A stretch of 8,545 bases of DNA from an uncultured Oscillospiraceae bacterium (GTDB lineage Bacteria > Bacillota > Clostridia > Oscillospirales > Ruminococcaceae). The position numbers and the translations under genes were made by a program. Positions 7,633 to 8,545 of the stretch are shown here, one piece after another; positions within the stretch are counted from its first letter, which is position 1; each line of letters starts with the position of its first letter. The stretch is taken from the NCBI GenBank assembly GCA_934408835.1, contig CAKRVU010000043.1, forward strand, positions 1-8,545, written 5' to 3'. Under the pieces are notes generated by a model. That model saw only the letters and a program-made list of their open reading frames with translations, was not told where the DNA came from and made no database searches.

Positions 7633-8343
7633 CTACAATAAAGTTTGATATTCCTGTTTGAGTGGCTTTTCAGATAAAAGGACAGCCCGTCTGGCCAATA
7701 CCTCCAGTGCGTCCAGACAACGAGGAAGCTTACGTCCACGCTTTAATAGGGAAAGCTCGGTGCAACCGAGAACCAGCGCGTCGCAGCCTTGCGCAAACAA
7801 TTGATCTGAGACAGTGCAAAAACGTTCCATTTCAGGCGGTAAACCAGCCTTCATATTCTGATAAATCAGGTGCATGACGTCCTGTTGCCCTTTCGCTGAG
7901 GGGAGTACGGCGCGGATTCCATGTTTTTGGCATTCCGATTGAAACAGTCCGATTTGGACAGTTCCGCTTGTCGCCAAAACGCCGGCTGTCTTAACGCCGC
8001 TTTCCCGCAGACAGCGAACGGTCTCTTCTACCATATGGATCCAAGGTAAAGAGATGGATTTTGAAAGCTCGTGGAAGAAGGCGTGAGAGGTGACGCACGG
8101 CGCACAGAGCAGGTCTGCGCCGGCTGCCTCTAACAATTTCGCTGTTTCTAACATCGAAGGAAGCGGGCTTTGCGCGCTTTTTCCAAGCAGATAAGCAGTC
8201 CGGTCAGGTATGGTCGGACGGGAGAACAAGACGGTCTCTATATGATCCTGATCGGTTCTTGCGTCGGTCATCTCTGTTAACAGCTCAAGAAAGTAAGCGC
8301 TGGCCAAAGGGCCCAAACCTCCAATCACTCCAAGCCGTCTCAT
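7633..8343 (-). CDS. Aspartate/glutamate racemase family protein (RacD-like)
   Basis: This cofactor-independent (PLP-free) racemase family uses two cysteines to move a proton on either side of the alpha carbon, interconverting L- and D-Asp or Glu. The 236-residue protein matches the usual 230-245. It begins MRRLGVIGGLGPLASAYFL, the family's N-terminal signature. It contains both candidate catalytic cysteines: C83 in APCVTSH and C194 in LGCTELSLL. In well-studied members the first Cys is followed by Asn (PCNT), and here it is Val, which may alter substrate recognition. No signal peptide is seen, so it is cytosolic. ATG 8343 overlaps the stop codon of the upstream gene (ATGA) and has AAGGGG eight bases before it. 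asnB follows after 23 bases. Given this neighbour, aspartate is the more likely substrate, but Glu or another acidic amino acid remains possible. Confidence 0.88.
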   Translation of the reverse strand: MRRLGVIGGLGPLASAYFLELLTEMTDARTDQDHIETVLFSRPTIPDRTAYLLGKSAQSPLPSMLETAKLLEAAGADLLCAPCVTSHAFFHELSKSISLPWIHMVEETVRCLRESGVKTAGVLATSGTVQIGLFQSECQKHGIRAVLPSAKGQQDVMHLIYQNMKAGLPPEMERFCTVSDQLFAQGCDALVLGCTELSLLKRGRKLPRCLDALEVLARRAVLLSEKPLKQEYQTLL

Positions 8344-8543
8344 TCAGATAACCCCTTATTTCCAAAATATTTTCGATATTTTTGACGGTAATGCCACTGG
8401 TTCAACCGGTAGCCAATCAAACGTTTCAGATTGATGTCGCCCCGGTAAAGAAGAGAGTGGCAAACCTTTCCTTCTTTTAGTAATCGGCGTGCTTCTTGCT
8501 TCTTTTCGCCGTCCGGGAGGTATCGGAAAATGACAGAGGTGGG
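8340..8543 (-). CDS. Unidentified protein, C-terminal 67 residues (truncated by window edge); possible ATP-grasp ligase tail
   Basis: A leftward frame is open from the right edge to TGA at 8342-8340 and gives 67 residues ending RQKYRKYFGNKGLSE. It is too short, and lacks a start, to be identified firmly. The coding call rests on its uninterrupted frame, on its stop overlapping the racemase ATG (ATGA), and on the racemase ribosome binding site lying in its last codons. The tail is very basic and rich in Tyr, with LPDGEKKQEARRLLKEGK followed by YRGDINLKRLIGYRLNQ; no membrane segment or Cys cluster is visible. From memory this resembles the end of ATP-grasp carboxylate-amine ligases, and an ATP-grasp D-aspartate ligase would suit the racemase and asnB neighbours. 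A glycosyltransferase C-terminus is another option. The coding call is fairly firm; the function is open. Confidence 0.6.
   Translation of the reverse strand, partial: PTSVIFRYLPDGEKKQEARRLLKEGKVCHSLLYRGDINLKRLIGYRLNQWHYRQKYRKYFGNKGLSE
8352..8357 (-). promoter_or_regulatory. Ribosome binding site of the racemase gene
   Basis: On the - strand this reads AAGGGG, eight bases before ATG 8343. It lies inside the last codons of the upstream gene, fitting tight translational coupling. Confidence 0.7.
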
Positions 8544-8545
8544 GA

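Overview
This window looks like ordinary chromosome from a low-to-mid-GC anaerobic Bacillota, most likely a Clostridia/Oscillospirales-type gut bacterium. The organism call is an inference. It rests on an oxygen-sensitive class III ribonucleotide reductase with its activase, strong AGGAGG-type ribosome binding sites, a pyruvate kinase with the extra C-terminal PEP-utiliser-like domain common in Bacillota, and the lepA-hemW gene pair. I see no mobile element, CRISPR array, rRNA or tRNA.

Layout. Bases 2-744 (+) hold the last 45 codons of nrdD and the complete nrdG, which together make dNTPs without oxygen. The spacer 745-1008 carries a nested hairpin of unknown role, an intrinsic terminator (831-860) and a good sigma-A-type promoter (942-970). 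That promoter drives pyk (1009-2766). pyk is followed after 52 bases by lepA (TTG start at 2819) and then hemW, which overlaps lepA by ATGA. No terminator separates these three genes, so they can be read as one unit ending at a hairpin at 5715-5752.

That hairpin lies between converging genes and has an A-run on one side and a T-run on the other, so it can serve both strands. The right side is read leftward: an incomplete gene (from 8543), an aspartate/glutamate racemase-family gene (8343-7633) that overlaps it by ATGA, and a glutamine-dependent asparagine synthetase (7609-5756) 23 bases further on. This looks like one operon centred on aspartate chemistry.

The most interesting reading is that the leftward operon makes and uses D-aspartate, for example to build and amidate a D-Asp/D-Asn unit in the cell wall. 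The known precedent is D-Asp ligase, Asp racemase and an AsnH/AsnB-type amidotransferase in some Bacillota. The first gene would have to be the ligase, but only its last 67 residues are visible, so this remains a hypothesis. Everything else is conserved housekeeping content.
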